NCBI RefSeq assembly: GCF_001583435.1
Contig: NZ_CP013251.1
Span: 4,043,215 to 4,107,214, forward strand
Source of the DNA: Endozoicomonas montiporae CL-33
GTDB lineage: Bacteria; Pseudomonadota; Gammaproteobacteria; Pseudomonadales; Endozoicomonadaceae
Direction: 5' to 3'
DNA length: 64,000 nt
The notes under the pieces are model-generated. The model was not told the DNA's origin. It did no database searches and saw nothing but the letters and a program-made list of their open reading frames with translations. The stretch's first letter is position 1; every line of letters starts with the position of its first letter. Below, piece by piece: positions 1 through 8,811 of this stretch. Made by a program: the position numbers and the translations under genes.

Positions 1-1065
1 AACCACTCCATATTCTTAAGACCGTGGCGCTGGTCGGCATTGGGAATGCGGTGGTTAAACCTTCGGCCAATTATCCTGCCGAAGCAGGTGCACTGGTTCT
101 CCTTGATGATGCCGGTACAGGTCATGGTTTCTTCACCAGAGACATGACCTGGGATATCTCGGCGTTTGGAGATTCACAGGGCGATCCTCTCAGCACTGCA
201 GTCAAGGCCGTCAACTATGAAGGCAAACTCCTGATGAGTGGTAATGATTTTCAATATCACGCAAACAGGGAGAACGAAAAAGCACCTTACCATTATATCG
301 AGGTCCAGAACTCATCAGGCGATGTACTGATCAGTGGCAATAATTTCTTTTCAGGAGGACTGCAGAGAGCCCCCATTTATGCCAGCTGTCAGGGCTGCCG
401 GACCGACGACCAGACTATTGGTATTTTCAGTAACCACTTTACAGACTCAAATGATGGCGAGTCTGCACTGACTGCCATTGATGTCCGTCACTACAAAACC
501 CTGAACGTTCATGGCAATGTTCAGGACACAGAGTCTGCTTCGGCTGGCATCAATATAGAGCTGCCAAACCATACAGACGCTATCAATGCCATTATCAAAG
601 ACAACATTGCTATTGGTACATCCGATGAAACCAGACGAACGATTGATCTGACAGTTGCCAGACTCGCAAATGAAGCTGCCCGCATCGATGGCACTGTGGA
701 GGTATCCAATAACCGCTGCTTCTCCGTTAACCACAATGGAATACCGTCACATGTTCTTGGGCTGATACAGGGTAGCTGCCCGATTTCACCGGCTGCCCGG
801 GCTCATATAGGAGAACAATCATCCAGTGGCATCAGTGCTGGTGAAGGCGTTGGCTATACGGTGGCTGCTGCTTTTGGTACTTACACAATACTTCTTCTGT
901 CAAGCGGAGCATACAGCAGGTTCTCACTGCCCGGTCACGAGTATGTTTACAATAAAATATTCCTGAGGCTGGCAGGGCCTGTCCTGTGGCTGTACTCAAA
1001 CACTTTTGGTTCTAAAGGCCACAAGCCAAAAAACAACCAAGAAGAAAATGAATTAAAATTTCTTG
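1..1065. repeat. 1,065-bp exact direct repeat, copy 1
   Basis: The sequence is identical to 4028-5092 in the same orientation (offset 4027). The left limit is outside the window. The right breakpoint is after the shared TCTTG at 1061-1065, where this copy continues ATAGA and the other GTAGT. An IS630 remnant starts about 80 bp downstream, which suggests that transposon-mediated rearrangement made the duplication. Confidence 0.95.
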
Positions 1066-1103
1066 ATAGACCCGTCGCCACTGAAAATGATTGTTTTTTT
1101 TAG
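1..1103 (+). CDS. Partial beta-helix surface protein, duplicate 3' end
   Basis: The reading frame is open from the window edge (codon phase starting at base 3), so the gene begins outside the window. Bases 1-1065 are identical to 4028-5092, the 3' end of the complete gene at 2023-5166. After base 1065 the two diverge, and this copy ends with about 13 different residues before a TAG stop. The shared part has the irregular G-N-x-F/N-N repeats of a right-handed beta-helix (for example SGNDFQYH and ISGNNFFSG) and a hydrophobic stretch near the C-terminus. Perfect identity over 1 kb implies a recent duplication or gene conversion. Function is unknown; a secreted or surface role is inferred from the signal peptide of the full copy. 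Confidence 0.7.
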   Translation, partial: PLHILKTVALVGIGNAVVKPSANYPAEAGALVLLDDAGTGHGFFTRDMTWDISAFGDSQGDPLSTAVKAVNYEGKLLMSGNDFQYHANRENEKAPYHYIEVQNSSGDVLISGNNFFSGGLQRAPIYASCQGCRTDDQTIGIFSNHFTDSNDGESALTAIDVRHYKTLNVHGNVQDTESASAGINIELPNHTDAINAIIKDNIAIGTSDETRRTIDLTVARLANEAARIDGTVEVSNNRCFSVNHNGIPSHVLGLIQGSCPISPAARAHIGEQSSSGISAGEGVGYTVAAAFGTYTILLLSSGAYSRFSLPGHEYVYNKIFLRLAGPVLWLYSNTFGSKGHKPKNNQEENELKFLDRPVATENDCFF

Positions 1104-1142
1104 ATGGTTGATTTTTAGATGGTTTTTCTTCATGGTACGACC

Positions 1143-1587
1143 ATGCCGAAAATCACCCTCGCTCTCAAGCAAAAGTCAGCTCTGGAGTCACGCCATAAAA
1201 AAGTGCGTGATGCCCGTGAGTGTGACCGCATTAAAGCCGTTTTGCTGAGCTCTGAAGGGTGGTCAATCAAATTTATTGCACAAGCGCTGAGGTTAAGTGA
1301 GCACAGCATCAGTCGCCACTTGGATGACTATCTCAAGCAAGAGAAGTTGAAGCCGGAAAATGGCGGCAGTGAAGGTTATTTGTCCGATGTGCAAACCCAA
1401 TTGCTTGTTGAACATCTCACAGAATTCACCTATGCCCATACCCACCAGCCCCCTGTGTCAGCATAGTTGTCGCCTACGTTTCTGACAGATGGGGCATCAA
1501 GTATACCGTTTCAGGGCTTAACAAATGGTTGCACCAACAGGGGTTCTCATATAAGAAACCCAAAGGTGTTCCTCATAAGGCAGAATA
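1143..1587 (+). pseudogene. IS630-type transposase, N-terminal remnant
   Basis: The frame beginning MPKITLALKQK encodes a helix-turn-helix DNA-binding region (WSIKFIAQALRLSEHSISRHL, about residues 45-65) typical of IS630-family transposases. The frame breaks near 1455-1465. The expected next segment (VVAYVSDRWGIKYTVSGL, then GFSYKKPKGVPHKAE) continues in another frame to about 1587. The catalytic DDE part is missing and the sequence runs into an IS1634-type remnant on the opposite strand. This is a dead fragment. The family call rests on motif recognition only. Confidence 0.75.
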
Positions 1588-1893
1588 ACGACCATCGACA
1601 TGAAACCCGGTGCAATCAAGGTTTAGCGCATCGCACGGTAATTTGAGGTGTTTTACCACCTTGATAGCCAGCTCGGAATAGACTTTACTGACATCCTGTT
1701 CAAAGAGTTCGTCCAGTGTTCTTCCCAGAACTTTGTCGTTCATGTGCTCTGGTTTAATGCCTTCCCGTATCAGTTTATCGAGAGGCTTATTGGCGAAGAA
1801 GTTGCACATACCGGCTACCAGACCGAAAGTGTCTATGTTCTGAATCTGAGTGCGATACTGAATAGGGGCATAATGCAGTTTCCTGATATTTGC
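1573..1893 (-). pseudogene. IS1634-type transposase, N-terminal remnant
   Basis: Read on the minus strand, the frame gives a DUF4277-like N-terminal region of IS1634-family transposases: DTFGLVAGMCNFF, then NDKVLGRTLDELFE, then NLDCTGFHVDGRY. The frame stays open upstream of the first ATG (1809) to about 1880 but has no suitable start. It stops a few codons after the DGRY motif, at the junction with the IS630 remnant near 1583. Only the first part of the transposase survives, so the gene is not functional. Confidence 0.65.
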
Positions 1894-1922
1894 TTTTTTG
1901 ATAAACAGCAGAAATCAGGAAA
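1879..1922. repeat. Short inverted repeat upstream of the beta-helix gene
   Basis: TTTCCTGAT at 1879-1887 pairs with ATCAGGAAA at 1914-1922 around a 26-base loop. It may be the terminal repeat of the adjacent IS1634 remnant or part of the promoter region of the downstream gene. There is no T-run, so it is not a classical terminator. Confidence 0.4.
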
Positions 1923-2022
1923 ATGTCAGCTTAGGTGGTGAATGACCGATACAACTAACTACTCATACAATCTGGCACCGAAGATACGTTTTAATTTTTA
2001 TAGAGACGGCCTGCCAAATATT

Positions 2023-5000
2023 ATGAAAAGTTCATCCAGAACTATTTGTTATTTTACGTATAAACTGCGTTGTTCTTTATCTATTTTTTTTCTAACCGTC
2101 TGCGTTTTTTCTTTTTCCACTTACAGTGCCAGTGATGGCGATACCCCGGGCACAACCTCTTCCCCAAAAAACACAACCACCCACCTGCCCTCCCTTGGAA
2201 ACAGGGCAGAAAAACCATCAACAACAGTGCAAATTGCATCGTCTCCTTCATTGGCGGTATCACGTCCTTCAGCCGCCGTTCTAAAGTCCACAGCGGTTTC
2301 AGCAATCACTCCAACGGCTTCTTCAACAGCTTTCGTTAGCGCCCCCCCCACAGCCCTCCTGAATCCCTGTGACAGGTTGAGGGATGATGAAAAAGCCCGA
2401 AATGTCTGTAACCACTTTTTCAAAACCCCTGGAGCTTCAGTTAATCCTGAAGAGTTTTCCCATGCATTTGTTGTTAGCTCCAGCCATGTTGATTACAGAC
2501 CAGACAAAACACCATCACCCGGTGCAACGTCATCAACGGTAAAAGCTACCCCATCGACCCATGTATCTCCTGACGTTTCCGTTGGCAGCATTACGCCAGC
2601 CCGGTTACTGGTCTCTGTAACCGCATCGGTCAGTCCGGCACCCGCGAAAGCAAAACCATGTAATGATATCCGGGCGCACACAACTGCATTTGCAGCCTGT
2701 AAGGCATTTCTCGAAAACAAAAAAGCCTCTGGGCCTGCTTCGGATAAGCCTAAGTTTTCACACGCCATTCTGGTTAACAATTCGACGGAGTTGATCGACG
2801 CCGTCAATAAAACGACCGGCGATGATGGCAGAGCCATTCGTGGCCGCATTGTTCTATTGAACCCGGGCACCTATGAGCTGTCAAAAGCTCTGTCCGCCAC
2901 TCACCGGACTGCAATGATTGGCCTAAAAGATGAAGACGACAGACTGCCTGTTATAAAGCCAGCAGGCGACTCAGCTGGCAGCCGTAATAAGTTGTATTCA
3001 CTGCTTATCCTGAACACCATATCGAACCCTCGGGATACCGGTTTTTACAGCTGGAACCTGGAGTGGGCAGGCAGCGATCACTACTATTTTGACGCCATTG
3101 TTTACGCAAAGGGTTATAACGGAGACATACGGATTTACCAGAACCGCTTTAGCAATAAGTATTTCAGTTGGTTCAGTTATACTACTTCTCTGTTGGGTAA
3201 CGCCGGTCATAAGTACTACTTTGGCTACAATACTTGTGATGATACATCATCATTAAATGGCATTTTGAGTTCCAGTGCCATAAAAAGTCAGGCAGAAATT
3301 GAGATTGAATCGAATGAATTTAAAGCCTCTGCTGTTGAAGGTGCACTTGAAAGATATTTGTATTCAAACGCTATCTACCTTGGTGGTTATCAACGCCTGA
3401 AAATCAACGACAATATTCAGAAAGACAAGTACGCTCTGGGTAACATAAAAATTAAATTTTTCAATAACCAACAAATCATAAATGCTTCCATACAAGGTAA
3501 CAAAGCGCATAAGGACATGCCGAGAAAAGGCAGAACCATTAAGCTGGAACTTGACAAGAGTTCTTTTGAAGATGATGGCAACTTATCGGGCTATGTAAGC
3601 GTAACCAAAAACGACTACTATGAGCTTGAGATTCTGGAGTTAGCCGATAAAAATTATCGCTATACCCCCGGCCTGAAAGTGAGTGCTTCAGCATCGGCGG
3701 CACTGGCACGTTTTACACCCTCTGTTACACCTTCCCCGCCTGTTTTGGCTACAGCCACAGTCAATAGCTGCGGCACTCCCATGCCAAGTCGAATCGGAAA
3801 GATGCGGTCATCACCCCCCATTATCAGCAGTCCGTGTGACCAGCTGACCTGTTCTGAAGCACAAGTTTGTCAGAAGCTTACGGATGACCTTCAGAAGCTG
3901 GAAATACAAACAACGTTCTCTGAAGCGGTTATGGTTAAAAACAGTCAGGAACTGATTAACGAAATAACCACGACTTCAGAGTCCGGCAAGGTTATCCTGC
4001 TTCACGCAGGCAGTTATGCACTGGACGAACCACTCCATATTCTTAAGACCGTGGCGCTGGTCGGCATTGGGAATGCGGTGGTTAAACCTTCGGCCAATTA
4101 TCCTGCCGAAGCAGGTGCACTGGTTCTCCTTGATGATGCCGGTACAGGTCATGGTTTCTTCACCAGAGACATGACCTGGGATATCTCGGCGTTTGGAGAT
4201 TCACAGGGCGATCCTCTCAGCACTGCAGTCAAGGCCGTCAACTATGAAGGCAAACTCCTGATGAGTGGTAATGATTTTCAATATCACGCAAACAGGGAGA
4301 ACGAAAAAGCACCTTACCATTATATCGAGGTCCAGAACTCATCAGGCGATGTACTGATCAGTGGCAATAATTTCTTTTCAGGAGGACTGCAGAGAGCCCC
4401 CATTTATGCCAGCTGTCAGGGCTGCCGGACCGACGACCAGACTATTGGTATTTTCAGTAACCACTTTACAGACTCAAATGATGGCGAGTCTGCACTGACT
4501 GCCATTGATGTCCGTCACTACAAAACCCTGAACGTTCATGGCAATGTTCAGGACACAGAGTCTGCTTCGGCTGGCATCAATATAGAGCTGCCAAACCATA
4601 CAGACGCTATCAATGCCATTATCAAAGACAACATTGCTATTGGTACATCCGATGAAACCAGACGAACGATTGATCTGACAGTTGCCAGACTCGCAAATGA
4701 AGCTGCCCGCATCGATGGCACTGTGGAGGTATCCAATAACCGCTGCTTCTCCGTTAACCACAATGGAATACCGTCACATGTTCTTGGGCTGATACAGGGT
4801 AGCTGCCCGATTTCACCGGCTGCCCGGGCTCATATAGGAGAACAATCATCCAGTGGCATCAGTGCTGGTGAAGGCGTTGGCTATACGGTGGCTGCTGCTT
4901 TTGGTACTTACACAATACTTCTTCTGTCAAGCGGAGCATACAGCAGGTTCTCACTGCCCGGTCACGAGTATGTTTACAATAAAATATTCCTGAGGCTGGC

Positions 5001-5166
5001 AGGGCCTGTCCTGTGGCTGTACTCAAACACTTTTGGTTCTAAAGGCCACAAGCCAAAAAACAACCAAGAAGAAAATGAATTAAAATTTCTTGGTAGTAAA
5101 ACTGGAAACGAGGTATATACAAGTGACAAAGGTGAAGCGGGTGACAGCGCTTTTTTAACCAGATAA
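2023..5166 (+). CDS. Secreted right-handed beta-helix repeat protein
   Basis: The frame is open from 1942, but the in-frame ATG at 2023 is the likelier start because it puts a signal peptide at the N-terminus (MKSSSRTICY, hydrophobic LSIFFLTVCVFSF, then TYSA). A Ser/Thr/Pro/Ala-rich linker follows. Three copies of a Cys-containing module are visible (residues counted from 1942): PCDRLR at 142, PCNDIR at 239 and PCDQLT at 631. In each, a few tens of residues later, comes FSHAFVV, FSHAILV or FSEAVMV. The second and third continue into VILL-x-G-Y-L segments and long beta-helix regions (about 275-570 and 660-1000). A hydrophobic region lies near the C-terminus. No catalytic motif is recognised; adhesin, carbohydrate-binding and effector roles are all possible. 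The last kilobase is duplicated at the window start. Confidence 0.75.
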   Translation: MKSSSRTICYFTYKLRCSLSIFFLTVCVFSFSTYSASDGDTPGTTSSPKNTTTHLPSLGNRAEKPSTTVQIASSPSLAVSRPSAAVLKSTAVSAITPTASSTAFVSAPPTALLNPCDRLRDDEKARNVCNHFFKTPGASVNPEEFSHAFVVSSSHVDYRPDKTPSPGATSSTVKATPSTHVSPDVSVGSITPARLLVSVTASVSPAPAKAKPCNDIRAHTTAFAACKAFLENKKASGPASDKPKFSHAILVNNSTELIDAVNKTTGDDGRAIRGRIVLLNPGTYELSKALSATHRTAMIGLKDEDDRLPVIKPAGDSAGSRNKLYSLLILNTISNPRDTGFYSWNLEWAGSDHYYFDAIVYAKGYNGDIRIYQNRFSNKYFSWFSYTTSLLGNAGHKYYFGYNTCDDTSSLNGILSSSAIKSQAEIEIESNEFKASAVEGALERYLYSNAIYLGGYQRLKINDNIQKDKYALGNIKIKFFNNQQIINASIQGNKAHKDMPRKGRTIKLELDKSSFEDDGNLSGYVSVTKNDYYELEILELADKNYRYTPGLKVSASASAALARFTPSVTPSPPVLATATVNSCGTPMPSRIGKMRSSPPIISSPCDQLTCSEAQVCQKLTDDLQKLEIQTTFSEAVMVKNSQELINEITTTSESGKVILLHAGSYALDEPLHILKTVALVGIGNAVVKPSANYPAEAGALVLLDDAGTGHGFFTRDMTWDISAFGDSQGDPLSTAVKAVNYEGKLLMSGNDFQYHANRENEKAPYHYIEVQNSSGDVLISGNNFFSGGLQRAPIYASCQGCRTDDQTIGIFSNHFTDSNDGESALTAIDVRHYKTLNVHGNVQDTESASAGINIELPNHTDAINAIIKDNIAIGTSDETRRTIDLTVARLANEAARIDGTVEVSNNRCFSVNHNGIPSHVLGLIQGSCPISPAARAHIGEQSSSGISAGEGVGYTVAAAFGTYTILLLSSGAYSRFSLPGHEYVYNKIFLRLAGPVLWLYSNTFGSKGHKPKNNQEENELKFLGSKTGNEVYTSDKGEAGDSAFLTR

Positions 5167-5304
5167 GAGAGCAATCTTTAATAAAGGCATTCTCTATAGA
5201 AACGCCCCTGTACAGTCTTTTGCGTAACTGCTCAAAATCAGTAGGCAACAGCCATTGCCAGATTGCCTGAAGCACTGACTACGAGTTGTCGTAACCGGGG
5301 TATA

Positions 5305-5464
5305 ATACCAATTCCGTCTTCTAAACATGAATTGCGCAGCCATTCCAAACCGCTGGTTCTGCGTCAGAACTCCTCGCAATAGCCAGCTATTACTCGTCGT
5401 TCTTCCTTGCCCAGCGATTTGGATTGGCTTGCTCATGGTCATATTTAGAAAACGGAATTGGTAT
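5305..5464 (-). repeat. 160-bp inverted-repeat element, copy 1
   Basis: The element has near-perfect 21-bp terminal inverted repeats beginning ATACCAATTCCG and ending CGGAATTGGTAT, with no transposase. Four more copies lie at 35896, 40874, 42234 (shortened) and 62122. This copy is inverted relative to the others. The layout is that of a MITE (non-autonomous transposable element). Confidence 0.9.
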
Positions 5465-5503
5465 AAGATTGGTAGGTATCAGCTTATCCAGCGGCCTGCC
5501 TGC

Positions 5504-6125
5504 GTGATACCAGCTTGCGACAGGTTCAGCCTGAGAATATGGGAGGTTTGATATGAACTGAAATAATTCGTTGAAATCCAGTGGGTTCGACTCCCACCCG
5601 GTAAAGACTAACCATCAGCCGGAAGCGAGTCTTGCATAGCCAGTGGTAACGCTGGTTGTGAAGCGTAAACAGCAGGTACTAAAGCCGCGGGATTGAGTCT
5701 CGAAATCATGTGACCGTTGAGGACTTCATTTTGTTGGTTGTGGTCAGCACTGCCAACCCGACTTGGTGAGGGTATGGCAGCTCGGCTGGGCTCTGAGGCC
5801 GGGGCAAAGGTACAGGACGGATTTCTCAGGAACCTGTGAGACCCAGTGTTGACCAGTGTAAATTCACCATTGGTTCTCTGGTTGATCAGAACCCGGTTGT
5901 CTGGCTTAGCTTCAAGCCGGACAAAGCAAATCCGAAGCAAGGCACTGGAGCCCGGAAGCGAATCCATAAGTGACCGGGTAGTAGGTACTGGAAGTCTTAG
6001 TGTCCCATAGTACTGATGACAACGGGGAACTCCGCTCGGGAGGACCCGGACGAGGAAAGGGGGCACCATGGTTATTGACCCGTTTGCGGGAAACACAAGA
6101 GGTGCATCGGAACCTTATGTTTGTG
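5504..6125 (+). other. Probable 5' part of a group II intron, no reverse transcriptase
   Basis: From memory of bacterial group II introns, this stretch resembles domain I. It has GCGACAGGTTCAGCCTGAGAA near 5517, a T-arm-like GTGGGTTCGACTCCCACC near 5587, AGCCGGAAGCGAGTCTTGCA near 5618, and a G/A-rich AAAGGGGGCACCATGG near 6056 like the lead-in to an intron-encoded protein. No reverse transcriptase frame and no recognisable domain V/VI follow; an IS-end-like sequence appears at 6129 instead. A truncated intron is the best reading, but no alignment was possible here. Boundaries are approximate. Confidence 0.4.
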
Positions 6126-6128
6126 TCA

Positions 6129-6151
6129 CTCGATGATGCAGTTTTACCTAA
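6129..6151. repeat. Solo IS-end sequence matching the IS4 element at 34247
   Basis: The 23 bases starting CTCGATGATGCAG match the left end of the IS4-type element at 34247-34269 with one mismatch. No transposase is nearby. It is probably a leftover end of a related element. The following stretch to about 6300 holds nothing I recognise. Confidence 0.5.
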
Positions 6152-6307
6152 GGAATCGTCTAAAAATAACTTCCCGATTTGCTGCAATCATCAGCCAGTA
6201 ATGGCTTGAGGTAAGCGATAGTGAAATACGGAACTTATTTTCAGACAAATCCTTACATAAAAAGACGACCTCAACCCTGCCCTGACTGAATCATAAATTT
6301 CAGGCAT

Positions 6308-6335
6308 AAAAAAAACCAGTCACGATGGACTGGTT
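6308..6335 (-). terminator. Rho-independent terminator of tRNA array 1
   Basis: On the minus strand an 8-bp stem (AACCAGTC/GACTGGTT) with a 6-base loop is followed by a run of seven or more T. It lies just downstream of the tRNA-Gly gene that ends array 1. Confidence 0.85.
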
Positions 6336-6346
6336 TGTTTATATAT

Positions 6347-6422
<76 letters not shown>

Positions 6423-6454
6423 TTGAAGTTTTTGAGAGCTTCAACTCTGAAAAA

Positions 6455-6530
6455 TGGCATCCCGTAGGGGACTCGAACCCCTGTTACTGCCGTGAAAGGG
6501 CAGTGTCCTAGGCCACTAGACGAACGGGAC
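6455..6530 (-). tRNA. tRNA-Glu (TTC)
   Basis: This is a 76-nt cloverleaf with encoded CCA. The anticodon loop CTTTCAC gives TTC. It is the second gene of array 1 and is identical to the six Glu copies of array 2 as far as I can read. Confidence 0.95.
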
Positions 6531-6568
6531 ACATTTCATAACCAAGCAGTCGCCTGATTTTTGAAATT

Positions 6569-6644
6569 TGGTGGAGCCTAGCGGGATCGAACCGCTGACC
6601 TCAACACTGCCAGTGTTGCGCTCTCCCAGCTGAGCTAAGGCCCC
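6569..6644 (-). tRNA. tRNA-Ala (GGC)
   Basis: This is a 76-nt cloverleaf with encoded CCA. The anticodon arm ACACTGGCAGTGT gives GGC. It is the first gene of array 1. The same tRNA starts array 2 at 10090-10165. Confidence 0.95.
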
Positions 6645-6659
6645 AAATCTTGTTACTGC

Positions 6660-6687
6660 ATTATGCTGCTTTCTCATTTAAAATCAA
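6660..6687 (-). promoter_or_regulatory. Candidate promoter of tRNA array 1
   Basis: On the minus strand TTGATT (6682-6687) is 16 bases from CATAAT (6660-6665), about 15 bases upstream of the tRNA-Ala gene. It is a reasonable sigma-70 match. Confidence 0.5.
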
Positions 6688-6768
6688 GTAGTTATTGATT
6701 ATCTTTGGAAGCAGCGCTGACAGCGAACGAGGCAAAATAATAGGGATTTGCTGCCTTACTGTCAACCG

Positions 6769-7689
6769 CTAGTTGCTTTTTACAGCCATGGAATGACTCC
6801 CCCAGGTTTTGAGAAAATATAAATAATTACCCCGCAATTTATCTCTTAACTCATTACCCTCAGGGTCTCGATAGACAAACCAGGCCCGCTCAAGCACCTT
6901 AACATCAACAGGTGTACGAAAATCGGGGGATTCATCTGTAATAACATCGACAATCCTTTCTGCAACCTCTTTTGAAGAAGCCCCTTTCTCCAACCGATCC
7001 AACATCATATTCCGTAAACGTTCAGTTTTCGCACCGGCAGTATCACCCTGCACACTCACTGAACCGCTCACAGCGTTTCTGCCAATATTGGTATTCGTTG
7101 CTCCCGGCTCAAAGACCACCACTTTGACACCATAATCCTCAAGGTAGGCCGACTGACCCAGAGATAAGGTTTCAATAGCAGACCTTGTCGCTGAGTAAGA
7201 CTCCATCAACCCTCTCGGTTCAAAAGCCTGCGAGCTACTCATGTTCACCACCAGACCCGATTTCTGCTGGCGCATATAAGGCAAAACAGCGCGTGTCGCT
7301 CTCGCATAACCAACCACATTGACATTCAGCATATCCAGCAACTGGTCAGGATCGACACTCTCCACTGAACCCAACACCATGTAAGCGGCATTATTGACCA
7401 ACACATCTATCTTTGACTCCCGGTCACCAATCGCTTTCATGGCAACATTGACAGACTCCGTACTCGCCGGATCCATTCTCACCAGCGAATAGCCTTTATA
7501 GTCACCAACCAGATCAGCCTGCCGTGTCGTGCCATAAACTTTATAAGCCTTATCCGCTGCCAGCACTTCCACCAGACTCTTCCCAATACCGGAAGAAGCT
7601 CCAGTGACGACAACCACTTTTACTGAATCATCGGCGCTCAGCAGACTTGCCAACAACAGCAAGCCTGACAGCCAAAAACGTACCATCAT
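6769..7689 (-). CDS. Exported short-chain dehydrogenase with altered active site
   Basis: This 306-residue SDR-fold protein begins with a signal peptide (MMVRFWLSGLLLLASLLSA), unusual for SDRs, which are mostly cytosolic. The NAD(P)-binding motif TGASSGIG (about residues 29-36) and NNAA (about 99-102) are present. The active-site motif YxxxK reads YSATR, with Arg in the Lys position, while an upstream MSSS could supply the catalytic serine. A Lys-to-Arg change usually weakens SDR catalysis, so activity is uncertain. It sits alone between two tRNA arrays and is preceded by the array 2 terminator. Substrate is unknown. Confidence 0.8.
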   Translation of the reverse strand: MMVRFWLSGLLLLASLLSADDSVKVVVVTGASSGIGKSLVEVLAADKAYKVYGTTRQADLVGDYKGYSLVRMDPASTESVNVAMKAIGDRESKIDVLVNNAAYMVLGSVESVDPDQLLDMLNVNVVGYARATRAVLPYMRQQKSGLVVNMSSSQAFEPRGLMESYSATRSAIETLSLGQSAYLEDYGVKVVVFEPGATNTNIGRNAVSGSVSVQGDTAGAKTERLRNMMLDRLEKGASSKEVAERIVDVITDESPDFRTPVDVKVLERAWFVYRDPEGNELRDKLRGNYLYFLKTWGSHSMAVKSN

Positions 7690-7780
7690 TATTTTTTCTC
7701 ATTTGTAATTTTGATTAAGAAAATAGCAGCGATTGAGGGGGTTGGCAGGGATATAGGGGAGTCGTACACTCAAAAACGCA

Positions 7781-7810
7781 AAAAGCCCGGCGCGTAAGCA
7801 CCGGGCTTTT
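7781..7810 (-). terminator. Rho-independent terminator of tRNA array 2
   Basis: The stem AAAAGCCCGG/CCGGGCTTTT with a 10-base loop lies just downstream of the last tRNA-Glu of array 2. On the minus strand it ends in a short T-run. Confidence 0.8.
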
Positions 7811-7817
7811 CTGAATA

Positions 7818-7893
7818 TGGCATCCCGTAGGGGACTCGAACCCCTGTTACTGCCGTGAAAGGGCAGTGTCCTAGGCCACTAGACGAACGGGAC
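7818..7893 (-). tRNA. tRNA-Glu (TTC)
   Basis: Intact 76-nt tRNA with encoded CCA and anticodon TTC. It is the last gene of array 2. Confidence 0.95.
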
Positions 7894-7940
7894 ACAATTT
7901 CTTGCGCCTTTATGCTTTGGTATCGCATAAAGCCTGTATT

Positions 7941-8016
<76 letters not shown>

Positions 8017-8045
8017 AGTGAAGATCTTTTAAGACTTCTTCGAAG

Positions 8046-8128
8046 TCTGGGAAACGAGACTCACTCTTTAAACCGGAGGCGACCCCAACCTTGGCAAGGT
8101 TGTGCTCTACCAACTGAGCTATTCCCGT
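8046..8128 (-). pseudogene. Defective tRNA-Gly-like copy, type 1 (a)
   Basis: The D arm and the anticodon arm (GCC) match tRNA-Gly. The 5' half of the T stem is replaced by about 16 bases (CTCCGGTTTAAAGAGT on the minus strand). The 3' acceptor end with CCA is replaced by AGAC leading into a hairpin (AGACTTC/GAAGTCT). It cannot form a normal acceptor stem or T arm, so charging is unlikely. Confidence 0.85.
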
Positions 8129-8164
8129 CTGAAGTTTTTAAAGACTTACTTCATGTCTTGAAAA

Positions 8165-8240
8165 TGGCATCCCGTAGGGGACTCGAACCCCTGTTACTGC
8201 CGTGAAAGGGCAGTGTCCTAGGCCACTAGACGAACGGGAC
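8165..8240 (-). tRNA. tRNA-Glu (TTC)
   Basis: Intact 76-nt tRNA with encoded CCA and anticodon TTC. Confidence 0.95.
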
Positions 8241-8287
8241 ACAATTTCTTGCGCCTTTATGCTTTGGTATCGCATAAAGCCTGTATT

Positions 8288-8363
<76 letters not shown>

Positions 8364-8392
8364 AGTGAAGATTTTTTAAGACTTCTTCGAAG

Positions 8393-8475
8393 TCTGGGAA
8401 ACGAGACTCACTCTTTAAACCGGAGGCGACCCCAACCTTGGCAAGGTTGTGCTCTACCAACTGAGCTATTCCCGC
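8393..8475 (-). pseudogene. Defective tRNA-Gly-like copy, type 1 (b)
   Basis: Same structure as copy (a): tRNA-Gly D and anticodon arms kept (GCC), T arm disrupted by the same insert, no CCA. It is the first of four units in an exact 112-bp tandem repeat. Confidence 0.85.
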
Positions 8476-8504
8476 AGTGAAGATTTTTTAAGACTTCTTC
8501 GAAG

Positions 8505-8587
8505 TCTGGGAAACGAGACTCACTCTTTAAACCGGAGGCGACCCCAACCTTGGCAAGGTTGTGTTCTACCAACTGAGCTATTCCCGC
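8505..8587 (-). pseudogene. Defective tRNA-Gly-like copy, type 1 (c)
   Basis: Second unit of the 112-bp repeat. It differs from (b) by one base in the D-arm region (GTGTTCTACC on the plus strand). Anticodon GCC; T arm and 3' end defective. Confidence 0.85.
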
Positions 8588-8616
8588 AGTGAAGATTTTT
8601 TAAGACTTCTTCGAAG

Positions 8617-8699
8617 TCTGGGAAACGAGACTCACTCTTTAAACCGGAGGCGACCCCAACCTTGGCAAGGTTGTGCTCTACCAACTGAGCTATTCCCGC
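8617..8699 (-). pseudogene. Defective tRNA-Gly-like copy, type 1 (d)
   Basis: Third unit of the 112-bp repeat. Anticodon GCC; T arm and 3' end defective as in (b). Confidence 0.85.
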
Positions 8700-8728
8700 A
8701 GTGAAGATTTTTTAAGACTTCTTCGAAG

Positions 8729-8811
8729 TCTGGGAAACGAGACTCACTCTTTAACCCGGAGGCGACCCCAACCTTGCCAAGGTTGTGCTCTACCAACTGA
8801 GCTATTCCCGC
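8729..8811 (-). pseudogene. Defective tRNA-Gly-like copy with Ala anticodon GGC (e)
   Basis: Fourth unit of the 112-bp repeat. The plus strand reads ACCTTGCCAAGG instead of ACCTTGGCAAGG, so the minus-strand anticodon is GGC (Ala) in a tRNA-Gly body. T arm and 3' end are defective as in the other type 1 copies. Confidence 0.85.

Noticed and set aside
5608..6096. 162-codon minus-strand frame
   Set aside because: Lies in the intron-like structured RNA region; Pro/Ser-rich low-complexity translation and no start signal.
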